From a virus, in IMG/VR virus record IMGVR_UViG_3300042988_001110, positions 1 through 20,232 of that record: DNA of 20,232 nt. One strand, given 5' to 3'. The notes below the pieces were generated by a model. That model searched no databases and was not told the origin of the DNA. It saw only the letters and a program-made list of their open reading frames with translations. The position numbers and the translations under genes were made by a program. Each line of letters begins with the position of its first letter. Position 1 is the stretch's first letter. Shown here piece after piece: positions 12,320 through 19,428 of the stretch.

Positions 12320-12976
12320 TTGAAGACCCAAATCCTCGGTATGCCCCCCGGAATGACGACTGACGACGAAGCAGACCCTATTTGGGTCAATGATTTCGAC
12401 GCCGAAGCAGCCAAAAAGTTCGCAAACGCTCTTTTTGCGGCCAGCAAGAAGAACCCCGGAGAGCCCATTTTGGTGTATATCAATTCGGGCGGCGGTGACG
12501 TGTCGGGATTGCTGACCATGATGAGTGCCATGGACAGCGTCCCCAACGATATCATCACTGTTGCCATGGGTTTTGCCATGTCGGCCGGGGCTTTCCTGCT
12601 GGCCCACGGGTCCGCACGGTTCGCCAGCCCTCACGCCCGAATCATGGTGCATAAGGTGCAGGCTGGGGCGTTCGGAAACCTCGACGATATCCTCAACGAG
12701 TCGGAAATGCTCGTGAATCTCAACGGATACGTCCTTTCGGTCTTCGCCAAGGACTGCAAAAAGTCCTCTGCCGAGGTCGAAAAGAGCCTTTCCGGAACCA
12801 AGCGTGAGGTCTACATGGACCCCATGCAGGCAAAGGCGTACGGAATGATTGACCACGTCGGCGTTCCTGTGGTAAATGCTCTGGGTGCCCAGCAGCAGTA
12901 TCAGATTTCCGTGCTGAGTGCCGAAACCCCCGTCGAAGTCAAGACCAAGGAAGCCAAGAAAAAGGCCAAAAAGTGA
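12320..12976 (+). CDS. ClpP-like serine protease
   Basis: The protein has 218 aa from TTG 12320, which has an AAAGGT site 5-7 nt upstream; the first ATG is 7 codons later. The ClpP/crotonase fold is clear: ILVYINSGGGDVSGLL, then GFAMSAGAFLLAHG with nucleophile S88, IMVHKVQAGAFG with H111, and AYGMIDHVG with D178. The expected activity is ATP-dependent peptide hydrolysis with a host Clp chaperone, or stand-alone processing. In phages such enzymes usually mature the capsid, but this one sits far from capsid genes, among RNA enzymes. The Lys-rich C-terminus (TKEAKKKAKK) is unusual. No signal peptide, so cytoplasmic. Its stop overlaps the next start (GTGA). Confidence 0.9.
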   Translation: MKTQILGMPPGMTTDDEADPIWVNDFDAEAAKKFANALFAASKKNPGEPILVYINSGGGDVSGLLTMMSAMDSVPNDIITVAMGFAMSAGAFLLAHGSARFASPHARIMVHKVQAGAFGNLDDILNESEMLVNLNGYVLSVFAKDCKKSSAEVEKSLSGTKREVYMDPMQAKAYGMIDHVGVPVVNALGAQQQYQISVLSAETPVEVKTKEAKKKAKK

Positions 12977-13653
12977 TTGCTTACCTGACAATCCACGGAA
13001 GTCACGCATACGGGCTCAACGGCCCCAAGTCAGACGTTGACCACCGTGGGTTTTTCCACCTGACCCCCGAACAGTTCTTTGGGCTCAAGGGAGGTCCGGA
13101 ACAGGAAGAGTCAAACGACGGGCAGGTTGACTTTGTAGCGTGGGAATTCCGCAAGTTTGTACGGCTTGCGGCGAACTCCAACCCCAACGTCATCGAAACC
13201 CTGTTCACCGACGATAGGGACGTCCTTATCCGAGGCAGGGCAGGTGTCACGCTGCGCCTGAATGCCGCAAAGTGGTTCCTGAGCAAGAAGGTCGAGACCA
13301 CTTTCGGCGGCTACGCCATGGGGCAACTCAAGAAGCTGTCGAAGAATCTGGACAAGTGGGAAGACCCCGGAGTCCGTAAAGACGCCATGCATTGCGTGCG
13401 CCTGATTTACATGGCACAGGAAGTGCTGGAAACCGGCAAGCTCACTGTCAAGTTCACCCGACCCGAACAGACCAATTTCATGCTTTCCATTCGGCGGGGC
13501 ATTCTCAAGCCTGTCCCCGTGTTCCAGTGGGCCGAGCAGCAGCTTGACACCCTGAAAGCATTCAGGCAGAATAGCCGCCTACCCGAAGAGCCACTCCACA
13601 ACGAAATTGAGGCTTTTGTCTATGCCCAACAGCGACTCCAATATGGACTTTGA
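12973..13653 (+). CDS. RlaP-type nucleotidyltransferase, RNA repair candidate
   Basis: The protein has 226 aa from a GTG overlapping the previous stop. The polymerase-beta type active site is at the N-terminus: TIHGSHAYGLNGPKSDVDHR, with GS at 9-10 and D21/D23 as metal-binding aspartates, followed by GFF. This fits the family described as RNA-repair-associated nucleotidyltransferases (RlaP; COG3541-type). A C-terminal helical domain contains GYAMGQLKKLSKNLDKWED and KDAMHCVRLIYMAQEVL, typical of that family. Members are linked by genome context to RNA ligases, as here with rtcB. Adding nucleotides to damaged RNA ends before ligation is inference. There is no helicase or ligase fusion. Confidence 0.85.
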   Translation: MIAYLTIHGSHAYGLNGPKSDVDHRGFFHLTPEQFFGLKGGPEQEESNDGQVDFVAWEFRKFVRLAANSNPNVIETLFTDDRDVLIRGRAGVTLRLNAAKWFLSKKVETTFGGYAMGQLKKLSKNLDKWEDPGVRKDAMHCVRLIYMAQEVLETGKLTVKFTRPEQTNFMLSIRRGILKPVPVFQWAEQQLDTLKAFRQNSRLPEEPLHNEIEAFVYAQQRLQYGL

Positions 13654-13918
13654 ATTCATGGTGGCGTTGAAGTTCCTGACAAGTCCCAAGACCGCTCAGG
13701 AACTTCGTCGCAGCGTTGGCAAGTTCTATGACTCACCGGAACCAATGCAGTCGGTGGGCGGGCTTCTGCTGAAAATGGAACAGGCCCGACTCATTTCGAA
13801 GTCGGGCCTGCCTGCCAAGTACGTGGCAACCACGGCCGGTGCAGCCATGTGCGAGCAGTTTGAGCTTGGAATGGCCCGGTATCGCTCTGTGTTTAGCGGT
13901 ATTACGGCAGAGAGCTAA
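13622..13918 (+). CDS. Small winged-helix candidate
   Basis: The protein has 98 aa from ATG 13622, supported by GAGG 9 nt upstream; another ATG at 13643 has no such site. MVALKFLTSPKTAQELRRSV looks like helices 1 and 2 of a winged helix, and GGLLLKMEQARLISKSG with KYVATTAGAAM the recognition helix and wing, as in PadR/MarR-like folds. It could be a regulator of the block. It overlaps the nucleotidyltransferase stop and converges with the leftward protease gene, overlapping it by 17 nt. DNA binding is inferred from the pattern only. Confidence 0.65.
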   Translation: MPNSDSNMDFEFMVALKFLTSPKTAQELRRSVGKFYDSPEPMQSVGGLLLKMEQARLISKSGLPAKYVATTAGAAMCEQFELGMARYRSVFSGITAES

Positions 13919-14501
13919 CGGGGACCACGGAATCGATAGCCCCGACCTCAAGGGCTTCGTCGGTTCCCATCCACCAATCCCCGTCCGCAATCTTTGCGGA
14001 AATCTGAGCCGAGGTAAGTTTCATCTTGGCGGCGCACTGACCCACCATTGCTTTGTTGTAGGTGTCAATCTGCTTTTGAAGTGCCTTGATGTTGGAGGCT
14101 TTGATGGCTCCAATCAGGGTTACTTGATGCATCATCAGGGATGACCGTGGGGTCATTGCCCGTACATCACAGCTTTGTAGGACGTAGAACGCCATTGAGG
14201 CAGCCTGACCGTCTACAATGCAGATAACGGGCACGGGAGAGGCCTCAATGGCCTTTGTGAGGGCAAAACCGGCATCTACCTCGCCACCTTCGCTGTCGAT
14301 TTCGAGGAAAATGGCGGCCGGTCGGGTCGTCATTGTCGAAAGCGCCGAAAGAGCAGCGGCAAGCGGGCCTACTGACTGGGCAGTAATTTGCCCCGACAAA
14401 TTGGCTTTTACCGGTGGGCCGAATGTAGCGGGGGGTGTAGCTGGCCCCCCTGCCATTGTTACGCAGGAGCACAGCAGCAGCATCAATCCAAAAGTTCTCA
14501 T
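13902..14501 (-). CDS. Secreted ClpP/SppA-like serine protease
   Basis: The protein has 199 aa, with an AAGGGGG site 7 nt before ATG. It starts MRTFGLMLLLCSCVTMAGGP, a signal peptide with cysteines (C11 or C13) that could serve as a lipobox. The mature part has the ClpP fold: AIFLEIDSEGGEVDAGF, DGQAASMAFYVLQ with S102, SLMMHQVTL with H125, and VGAIDSV with D190. It is therefore a second, exported ClpP-like enzyme, probably in the periplasm or membrane-anchored. It lies on the leftward strand in a rightward block and overlaps its convergent neighbour by 17 nt. Possible roles are envelope protein cleavage, lysis or superinfection control (inference). Confidence 0.85.
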   Translation of the reverse strand: MRTFGLMLLLCSCVTMAGGPATPPATFGPPVKANLSGQITAQSVGPLAAALSALSTMTTRPAAIFLEIDSEGGEVDAGFALTKAIEASPVPVICIVDGQAASMAFYVLQSCDVRAMTPRSSLMMHQVTLIGAIKASNIKALQKQIDTYNKAMVGQCAAKMKLTSAQISAKIADGDWWMGTDEALEVGAIDSVVPVSSLP

Positions 14502-14512
14502 TGAGAACCCCC

Positions 14513-14541
14513 TTGTAATTGCAGATTACCGCTGGTATAAG
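14513..14541 (+). promoter_or_regulatory. Promoter for Cys-rich protein gene
   Basis: TTGTAA, 17 bp, TATAAG, with the same TATAAGC -10 context as the promoters at 4911 and 6655. It lies in the divergent region before the ATG at 14570, which has GGGGGT 7-9 nt upstream. Confidence 0.6.
14523..14530 (-). promoter_or_regulatory. GGTAATCT motif before secreted protease gene
   Basis: The minus strand reads GGTAATCT about 22 nt before the ATG at 14501, the same arrangement as before the sheath and tape measure genes. It overlaps the rightward promoter at 14513, so the two directions may compete. Confidence 0.3.
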
Positions 14542-14569
14542 CGGGCATCTTCGATTGGGGGTACGACAA

Positions 14570-14821
14570 ATGGCCGACAAACCCGATATTAGCTTCATGC
14601 TGCGCCACGGAATGCGGATTGTCGGCATTTCGGGGGGTTGCTCGGTGTGCGGGAGCCCCTGCCACCCGGCGACCTCGGAGACCGTTGGCGGGCACCCCAT
14701 GTGCGGCCCGTGCGTGCAGAGCATGATGCAGGGGCTGCGCGAGTGCGCCCACCCCAACCGCAAGTGCTCGGGAGTTCCGTTCTATGTCCACGCCCGACCA
14801 CCACCGCCAGCCACTGAGTAA
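14570..14821 (+). CDS. Small zinc-finger-like Cys-rich protein
   Basis: The protein has 83 aa. GGCSVCGSPC (C24, C27, C31), HPMCGPC (C45, C48) and ECAHPNRKC (C59, C66) give seven cysteines plus histidines, likely one or two zinc sites of treble-clef or ribbon type. The end is Pro-rich. Cytoplasmic; possibly binds nucleic acid or a host protein. Its start follows the 14513 promoter with a weak GGGGGT site. Confidence 0.65.
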   Translation: MADKPDISFMLRHGMRIVGISGGCSVCGSPCHPATSETVGGHPMCGPCVQSMMQGLRECAHPNRKCSGVPFYVHARPPPPATE

Positions 14822-14844
14822 TCCTCTCCAAGAGGCCCTATACT
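14815..14844 (+). promoter_or_regulatory. Possible promoter for leaderless 139-aa gene
   Basis: TATACT at 14839-14844 lies 8 nt before the ATG at 14853, and the stop-to-start distance (31 nt) equals that of the leaderless genes elsewhere. The -35 region (TGAGTA/GAGTAA, overlapping the stop) is poor. Confidence 0.4.
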
Positions 14845-14852
14845 GCTTTCAA

Positions 14853-15272
14853 ATGAGCGGTATGGGGCCTCTGTGGGACGAACTGGGGCCAACTGGTGCG
14901 AGCTTTTACGACCCCCAAGGGGGATGGGTCCCGGAAAATACTACACGGACCTACACGGAAATACTACAGGGCGGCGGGAGAAATACCTACCCCAGAGCGG
15001 ACGGCAGTGTAATTGTGGGGTACCGTCCCATTTTGAGGTGGCGTGTAGAGATATGGGATATTTGGGACCTTGAAGAAGAAGGCGTGAGTATCCACTTCGA
15101 TGCTGCCCACGAAAACAGCGAATGGGTGTTCGGCAACCTAGAGGCCGAAAGCAGCCACACACCGTTCAATGAGGAGATTCTTCTGGGTCAGGGCTGGACT
15201 CGGGAATCGCAATCTTGGCTTGCACGGCAGCCCCCGCCTTTGGACTTGGAGGCGTGGTTGCCGGGGTTGTAG
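14853..15272 (+). CDS. Protein of unknown function
   Basis: The protein has 139 aa from ATG 14853, chosen because TATACT lies 8 nt before it as in other leaderless genes here. An in-frame ATG at 14784 with GGGAG upstream would add 23 residues. It is Trp- and acid-rich (GPLWDELGPTGASFYDPQGG, RWRVEIWDIWDLEEE, SEWVFGNLE), probably a beta-rich soluble protein. No motif recognised. Its 3' end overlaps the leftward membrane protein gene by 107 nt. Confidence 0.6.
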   Translation: MSGMGPLWDELGPTGASFYDPQGGWVPENTTRTYTEILQGGGRNTYPRADGSVIVGYRPILRWRVEIWDIWDLEEEGVSIHFDAAHENSEWVFGNLEAESSHTPFNEEILLGQGWTRESQSWLARQPPPLDLEAWLPGL

Positions 15273-15516
15273 CCTTTGCGGAGGTCCACTTTGCAGCAAT
15301 GTTACCTACAATAACCATGCCGCAAATAGTCACTACAGAGCCTGCGAAAATTTCGTACAGGGGGCGAACTGCCGCCACGTCAATGGCCTTGACCATCCCG
15401 TAATACAAAATGCCGATGGCACCCGCCGCAAACCACATCTTGCGGGAGCGCCAACCACCGTCGCGCCACGCCTTTTGGCGGGCGTCGTCTGGCTCCTTAG
15501 TTTCCAAACAAGCCAC
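15166..15516 (-). CDS. Small membrane protein, holin-like candidate
   Basis: The protein has 116 aa from a GTG that overlaps the upstream gene by 20 nt; the start is uncertain because no well-spaced ribosome binding site is present. After a charged start (KAWRDGGWRSRK) come two hydrophobic helices, MWFAAGAIGILYYGMV and IFAGSVVTICGMVIVGNIAA, then a Pro/Ala/Thr-rich tail ending in acidic residues. Size and layout fit a holin or other small inner-membrane lysis protein, and the upstream neighbour is a coiled-coil/membrane protein of similar size. The holin call is inference; no endolysin gene lies in the window. Confidence 0.55.
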   Translation of the reverse strand: MACLETKEPDDARQKAWRDGGWRSRKMWFAAGAIGILYYGMVKAIDVAAVRPLYEIFAGSVVTICGMVIVGNIAAKWTSAKATTPATTPPSPKAGAAVQAKIAIPESSPDPEESPH

Positions 15517-15838
15517 CTACAAACTTGACGATTTCGTTGCCGAACTTTGCCCCGAATACACCGGCCATGGCAGCAATGCCCGGTAGGGCAAGCTTTTTGG
15601 CGAGGTCAATTCGCTTCTGGGCAGCCGCCGCCTTGATTTCAAACGGCTGAAGTCGGGCATCGAACTTTGCTTGGGTTTCCGCAAAGGTAGTGTGAGCCTT
15701 GACCATGTCGTCAAAGCCCTTGTCTACCTTTTCGGCCAGCACCTGCTGACTGACGACTACTCGCTCCGAAGATGCGGCTAGATTCCGCATTGTTTCTTCA
15801 AGGCTAAGCAGCCGCCCGTCCTGAGTTTCCTCGCTCAT
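15497..15838 (-). CDS. Coiled-coil protein with C-terminal hydrophobic segment
   Basis: The protein has 113 aa with GAGG 6 nt before the ATG. Residues ~10-80 are coiled coil (LLSLEETMRNLAASSERVVV, VLAEKVDKGFDDMVKA), followed by LALPGIAAMAGVFGAKFG and IVKFVGGLFGN, hydrophobic enough to insert in a membrane. The plan resembles XhlA-type lysis accessory proteins, which pair with holins, and the next gene is holin-like. A tail-associated role cannot be excluded, since it follows the tube gene by 11 nt. Confidence 0.6.
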   Translation of the reverse strand: MSEETQDGRLLSLEETMRNLAASSERVVVSQQVLAEKVDKGFDDMVKAHTTFAETQAKFDARLQPFEIKAAAAQKRIDLAKKLALPGIAAMAGVFGAKFGNEIVKFVGGLFGN

Positions 15839-15849
15839 GGCCTACCTCG

Positions 15850-16323
15850 TTACGGGAGTGTCGAGCTACCAACAGGTTCAGCGTTCTCGGTGTCTTCGTC
15901 GCTAACCAGAATACCCTTGAAGCTTACCGAAATTTCTTCAAGCTGACGGGCATTGATTGTTGTTGAAAAGCCCGTGGGACGCACGTTGCTGATTTTGGCA
16001 ATCAGTTGGTTGGTTTGACGGTCATACACTGCCAGTTGCAGGTATTCGTGGTTCAGCAGGGTCTGGAGGGCCGGAATGTGCGCCCCCTTGTGCGGTCCCT
16101 GTCCGACCACCCGGAAGCCAGACGCACTGACGTTGACTGTTTCCTGAGCGGTATAGACCGTTTCGTCGGCAGAGTACCGACCCAGCAGGAACACGTCCTG
16201 TACGTCGAATGCCAAGCCGTAGCTGATTGAGTTAAACAGACCTACAACACCGGCAGTGCCAGTGTTTGGGTCTGCGATGATTACTTGGCAGCGAGCGCCA
16301 TGGACAGTTTTCGGGGGCGACAT
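15850..16323 (-). CDS. Putative tail tube protein
   Basis: The protein has 157 aa. It is beta-rich with VQDVFLLGRYSADETVYTAQ, VNVSASGFRVVGQGPH, LQLAVYDRQTNQLIAKISNV and ISVSFKGILVSDE, consistent with the small beta-barrel tube proteins of contractile tails. Position after the sheath gene supports this, as sheath and tube genes are normally adjacent; here only a homing endonuclease gene separates them. Its GGAT ribosome binding site lies inside the end of the endonuclease gene, 3 nt of which separate stop and start. It would form the inner tube through which DNA passes. Confidence 0.65.
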   Translation of the reverse strand: MSPPKTVHGARCQVIIADPNTGTAGVVGLFNSISYGLAFDVQDVFLLGRYSADETVYTAQETVNVSASGFRVVGQGPHKGAHIPALQTLLNHEYLQLAVYDRQTNQLIAKISNVRPTGFSTTINARQLEEISVSFKGILVSDEDTENAEPVGSSTLP

Positions 16324-16326
16324 TGA

Positions 16327-16872
16327 TTATCCAATCCTTGCAAAATGAAGTCCACCGGCCGTCTTTCGCTTCCCTGCGACGACCTTGCCGATGTGCTTCT
16401 TGTCGATGTTAAGTTTACTTGCGGCGTCTGCAATCGACTCAAACGCTCGTCCTGTGTTGTCTACAATGGGCGTACGCCCCGGCTGGTTCTGCTTGTTTCT
16501 GTAAACCTCACCGGGTGTTCTTTTCCTGCCTTTTTGGGCAGAAGAGATTGCCTGCTTGTGGGACTCGGTAAGTCTGTACCCTGTCGAGCCCTCTCCCCCG
16601 TCTGTCGTGTTGACAAGGCGGCACCCAATAGACCGGAAAAAAGATATCCAATATTTTTCCGCAAGCCGTGCGTCGGACTCGCACCCGAGGATTTGAATTA
16701 CTTGGAATGTCGGAGGAGCCGAAAGAGAGCGGAGCCAGTTATTTTTGTAGTTCCGCTCTCTTTTTATGGAAGAGGGCTGGATATGCGCAAGAAAACGCGT
16801 ACGGGGATTCTTTGCGGTGGAGCCGATGTACCGCAACTCTCCGTTGTTATCGAACAACCCGTATACGTACAC
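16327..16872 (-). CDS. GIY-YIG homing endonuclease
   Basis: The protein has 181 aa from GTG with GGAG 6-7 nt upstream. The GIY-YIG domain shows YVYGLF (3-5 as VYG), RYIGST (15-17), R26, E72 in LAEKYWISFF and VNTTDGGEG. Residues ~100-118 (TESHKQAISSAQKGRKRTPG) are a NUMOD3-type DNA-binding repeat. The end (NTGRAFESIADAASKLNI with GKVVAGKRKTAGGLHF) is a NUMOD1-like helix-turn-helix. Such enzymes cut DNA lacking the insertion and copy themselves by recombination. It sits between sheath and tube genes as a free-standing element, not inside an intron. The local sequence is richer in A/T than its neighbours, suggesting recent transfer. Confidence 0.92.
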   Translation of the reverse strand: MYVYGLFDNNGELRYIGSTAKNPRTRFLAHIQPSSIKRERNYKNNWLRSLSAPPTFQVIQILGCESDARLAEKYWISFFRSIGCRLVNTTDGGEGSTGYRLTESHKQAISSAQKGRKRTPGEVYRNKQNQPGRTPIVDNTGRAFESIADAASKLNIDKKHIGKVVAGKRKTAGGLHFARIG

Positions 16873-16884
16873 GCTATTCTCCGA

Positions 16885-19395
16885 TTAGGCCGACTGCTGG
16901 ACAGGCGACACAAGGAAGTCGATTACAATGAAGTCAATCGAGGTTGCGAGCTTGATTTCTACCGAAACAAGCATGACGTTTCCGCTGATGCGAATCTGGG
17001 CGTTCTTGTAACCCTTTTTGGCGTCATCCGACGGAGCAATCAACTTCAGGCGCAGGAAGTCGGCCATGATTTGGTCGAGGTACGTCAGGGCGACCTGTGC
17101 CGAAATGTCGGCTACCGACTGGCCAGTGAAGGCCTGCTCCATGCGCTGGCCAGTGGTCAGAGCAATCGTGTCGGCGGCGTAAACAGCCTGCATGCTGTTG
17201 AAGACAAAGTTGTCGTCGGTGCCGTATGTGGTTTGGTCAGACACCCAAACAAAACCACCAGTGCGGCTCTTGCGCAGGGGCATGAGGCCAGCAATCAGGG
17301 CGTTTTCCATCTGGCTATCCGACTTGGCGTTGAAGTCGCCTGCCGTGTGGGTCAGACCAGAAATAACGACCTTCTTGTTTGTGATGGACTTGTAGAAACC
17401 AGCACACTGCATCGAGCCTGCCTTGACGGCCGCCATCCAAGGCTGGAAGGTCTGGATTGCTCCGGTCGAGTCCAAATCCTTGACGTTCTGGAATGTCATT
17501 CCGACGCGCCAGTGAGCGGTGTTCGAAGCCGCTTCCTGCTGGTCGGCAAAGGCAGCCTCGATGCTGGAGATTGCCTGACGGCTCTTGCGGGCCTTGAAGG
17601 CACTCATGGCGAGGACGTGGGCCTTGGTCGCAGCGTTGATATCTGCGATTGTGTAAGTCGAGCCCGAATCCGTGAGGCCGTCGGCAATGTCGGCCGTTGC
17701 GTCACGGCTGAACAGAGGAATTACAAAGTTGCCTTCGACTTGTTCCAGAGCAGCCAGAGCAGCAGTGACCGCCGCGTTTGTCGTAGCGCCACGCAGGCCG
17801 CCCGACAGGAATGTGGTAGCGGTTACGGCAGGCAGACCGGCATCGGGACGGGTCTCGGGGTCGCCCATCTGGACAAGCTGCGAGCCCGAAACTGCGTCGA
17901 ACATCCGGTAAGCGTCAATCTTGATACGGCAAGGCTGTACGGTGCCGAACTGACTGGTGAGGCCCTGAGCCGACACGCGGTCAAGTGCAGTGGGAGGCAG
18001 GAAGCCCAGTGTTGCGGTACCGACCGACGCGCTGTATCCGGCCTGTGCGTTGATGTAGTCCGCGAGGGCCTGAATGGTTGCGAAGCTGGAAAGAGTCAGC
18101 GACAAGCCAGCCGAGGTCGTCAGCAGGGTGTCAGTGATTGTCAGAGTTGCGTCAGAGCCCGTGAAGCCAACCTTGAGGGCGATTTCACCGCCTTCAGTGA
18201 AGGTCTCGTTGCGGCTATCCAGAGCGCGCGAAACAGTCAGCGTAGCTTCCGATTCGGCAGCCGAGGTCAGCAGAACAGGAGTTGCCGACTTGCTCACCCA
18301 CGAAACGGCAGTGGTCGTTCCGAGGTTGAAGGCACAGCGCGACAGCAGGTCGGTGCCCGAGGTCAGTTCTGCGATTTCCAGTGCCTTGCCGCGACCGGGA
18401 ACAACACTTCCGGTCGAAACCGAAACCGACACGGGGCTGTAGGCCGCAACGTCAGTCACAGCAGCGACAATAACAGGAGCCGCAGTAGCCACAGGGGCAG
18501 TGACGGTCCCCGCTACTGCGCCTGTACGGCCAGCGTCCGAGACCTTGGTTGCCGTGATGACAAGCGACGTTGCGTTTGTGATTACGTACGCGCCAACGTT
18601 GTCGTCGGCGGTTCCGCCAGCGGGGTCACGCAGCAGCGCGGGTGCCGAGGCAGGAATGATAAGCGTATCGCCAGCGGTAGGGGTCACTGCCCAAGCAACC
18701 GAACGCGTTGCGGTGATTGTGTTTCCCGAAACAACTGCGATTGCGACAGTACCGGCAACAGTCAAAATGTTGCGGTTTACGCCACCGGCAACCGTTACGC
18801 CAGCCGCAGCCGACAGGTCAGTTACAAAGCTGTTGGGTGCGCGGTTAGCAGCCACGTTGACTGTCGAAGCTGCGCCACCATTCACACGAACGGCAACGTC
18901 AACAGTACCGACGGCGGGGATGTACGTAAACGTTCCTGTAGTGGGCAGAACTTCAGCGGCAGCCGCCGAAACGGCAATGCTTGTCTGGTTACCGTTGGAG
19001 CCGAACGAACGGTCGAACAGGGTGGTGTAGGCCGTCGAGGGGCCGAGCTTGAGAACAGCAGCCGAAGCCTTTTCGCCGTCGTTGGTCTTCACGAGCACTG
19101 CACGGGTAAACGACCCGGTAATTCCCGTGTCGTTCGAAGCTGCGATTGCAGAACGGAACGCGTCAACGATGGGGCCGGAACCGTACTTGGCCACTACGTC
19201 AGCCAGTTGGTCGGGGCCAAATGCGTTGGTTTCGAGGTCCTCTTCTGCCGACCAGTGCGCACCGGCAGCAGCTTCACCGACCAGCATCAAAACGCCGGTC
19301 GTGGCAAGGCCCCCCGGAGCAGTCTGAACAGTGTACCTCGGGTAAGCACCCGGAATGCGGAGCGTACCGGAAGTTGTGTCGTATCGCTTTGCCAT
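16885..19395 (-). CDS. Tail sheath protein with Ig-like insertion
   Basis: The protein has 836 aa, larger than many sheaths. The first ~130 residues (RIPGAYPRYTVQ, ATTGVLMLVGEAAAG) and the last ~350 (AFADQQEAASNTAHWRVGMT, SGLTHTAGDFNAKSDSQMEN, RISGNVMLVSVEIKLATSID) match the sheath pattern of an N-terminal arm, a polymerising core and a C-terminal strand shared between subunits. Residues ~140-400 are Thr/Val/Ala-rich beta repeats resembling bacterial Ig-like domains, probably displayed on the tail outside. The sheath contracts to drive the tube through the envelope. AGGAG lies 9 nt before ATG. Antisense frames over it are long but are shadows of codon bias. Confidence 0.85.
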   Translation of the reverse strand: MAKRYDTTSGTLRIPGAYPRYTVQTAPGGLATTGVLMLVGEAAAGAHWSAEEDLETNAFGPDQLADVVAKYGSGPIVDAFRSAIAASNDTGITGSFTRAVLVKTNDGEKASAAVLKLGPSTAYTTLFDRSFGSNGNQTSIAVSAAAAEVLPTTGTFTYIPAVGTVDVAVRVNGGAASTVNVAANRAPNSFVTDLSAAAGVTVAGGVNRNILTVAGTVAIAVVSGNTITATRSVAWAVTPTAGDTLIIPASAPALLRDPAGGTADDNVGAYVITNATSLVITATKVSDAGRTGAVAGTVTAPVATAAPVIVAAVTDVAAYSPVSVSVSTGSVVPGRGKALEIAELTSGTDLLSRCAFNLGTTTAVSWVSKSATPVLLTSAAESEATLTVSRALDSRNETFTEGGEIALKVGFTGSDATLTITDTLLTTSAGLSLTLSSFATIQALADYINAQAGYSASVGTATLGFLPPTALDRVSAQGLTSQFGTVQPCRIKIDAYRMFDAVSGSQLVQMGDPETRPDAGLPAVTATTFLSGGLRGATTNAAVTAALAALEQVEGNFVIPLFSRDATADIADGLTDSGSTYTIADINAATKAHVLAMSAFKARKSRQAISSIEAAFADQQEAASNTAHWRVGMTFQNVKDLDSTGAIQTFQPWMAAVKAGSMQCAGFYKSITNKKVVISGLTHTAGDFNAKSDSQMENALIAGLMPLRKSRTGGFVWVSDQTTYGTDDNFVFNSMQAVYAADTIALTTGQRMEQAFTGQSVADISAQVALTYLDQIMADFLRLKLIAPSDDAKKGYKNAQIRISGNVMLVSVEIKLATSIDFIVIDFLVSPVQQSA

Positions 19396-19420
19396 TTTTG
19401 TAAATCTCCTGAATGTTTGT

Positions 19421-19428
19421 TAGATTAC
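19421..19428 (-). promoter_or_regulatory. GTAATCTA motif before sheath gene
   Basis: Minus-strand GTAATCTA lies about 26 nt before the sheath ATG, in a short spacer that closely resembles the one before the tape measure gene (both keep the octamer, a C/A-rich stretch, and CAGGAG). Possible late promoter -10 region. Confidence 0.3.
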
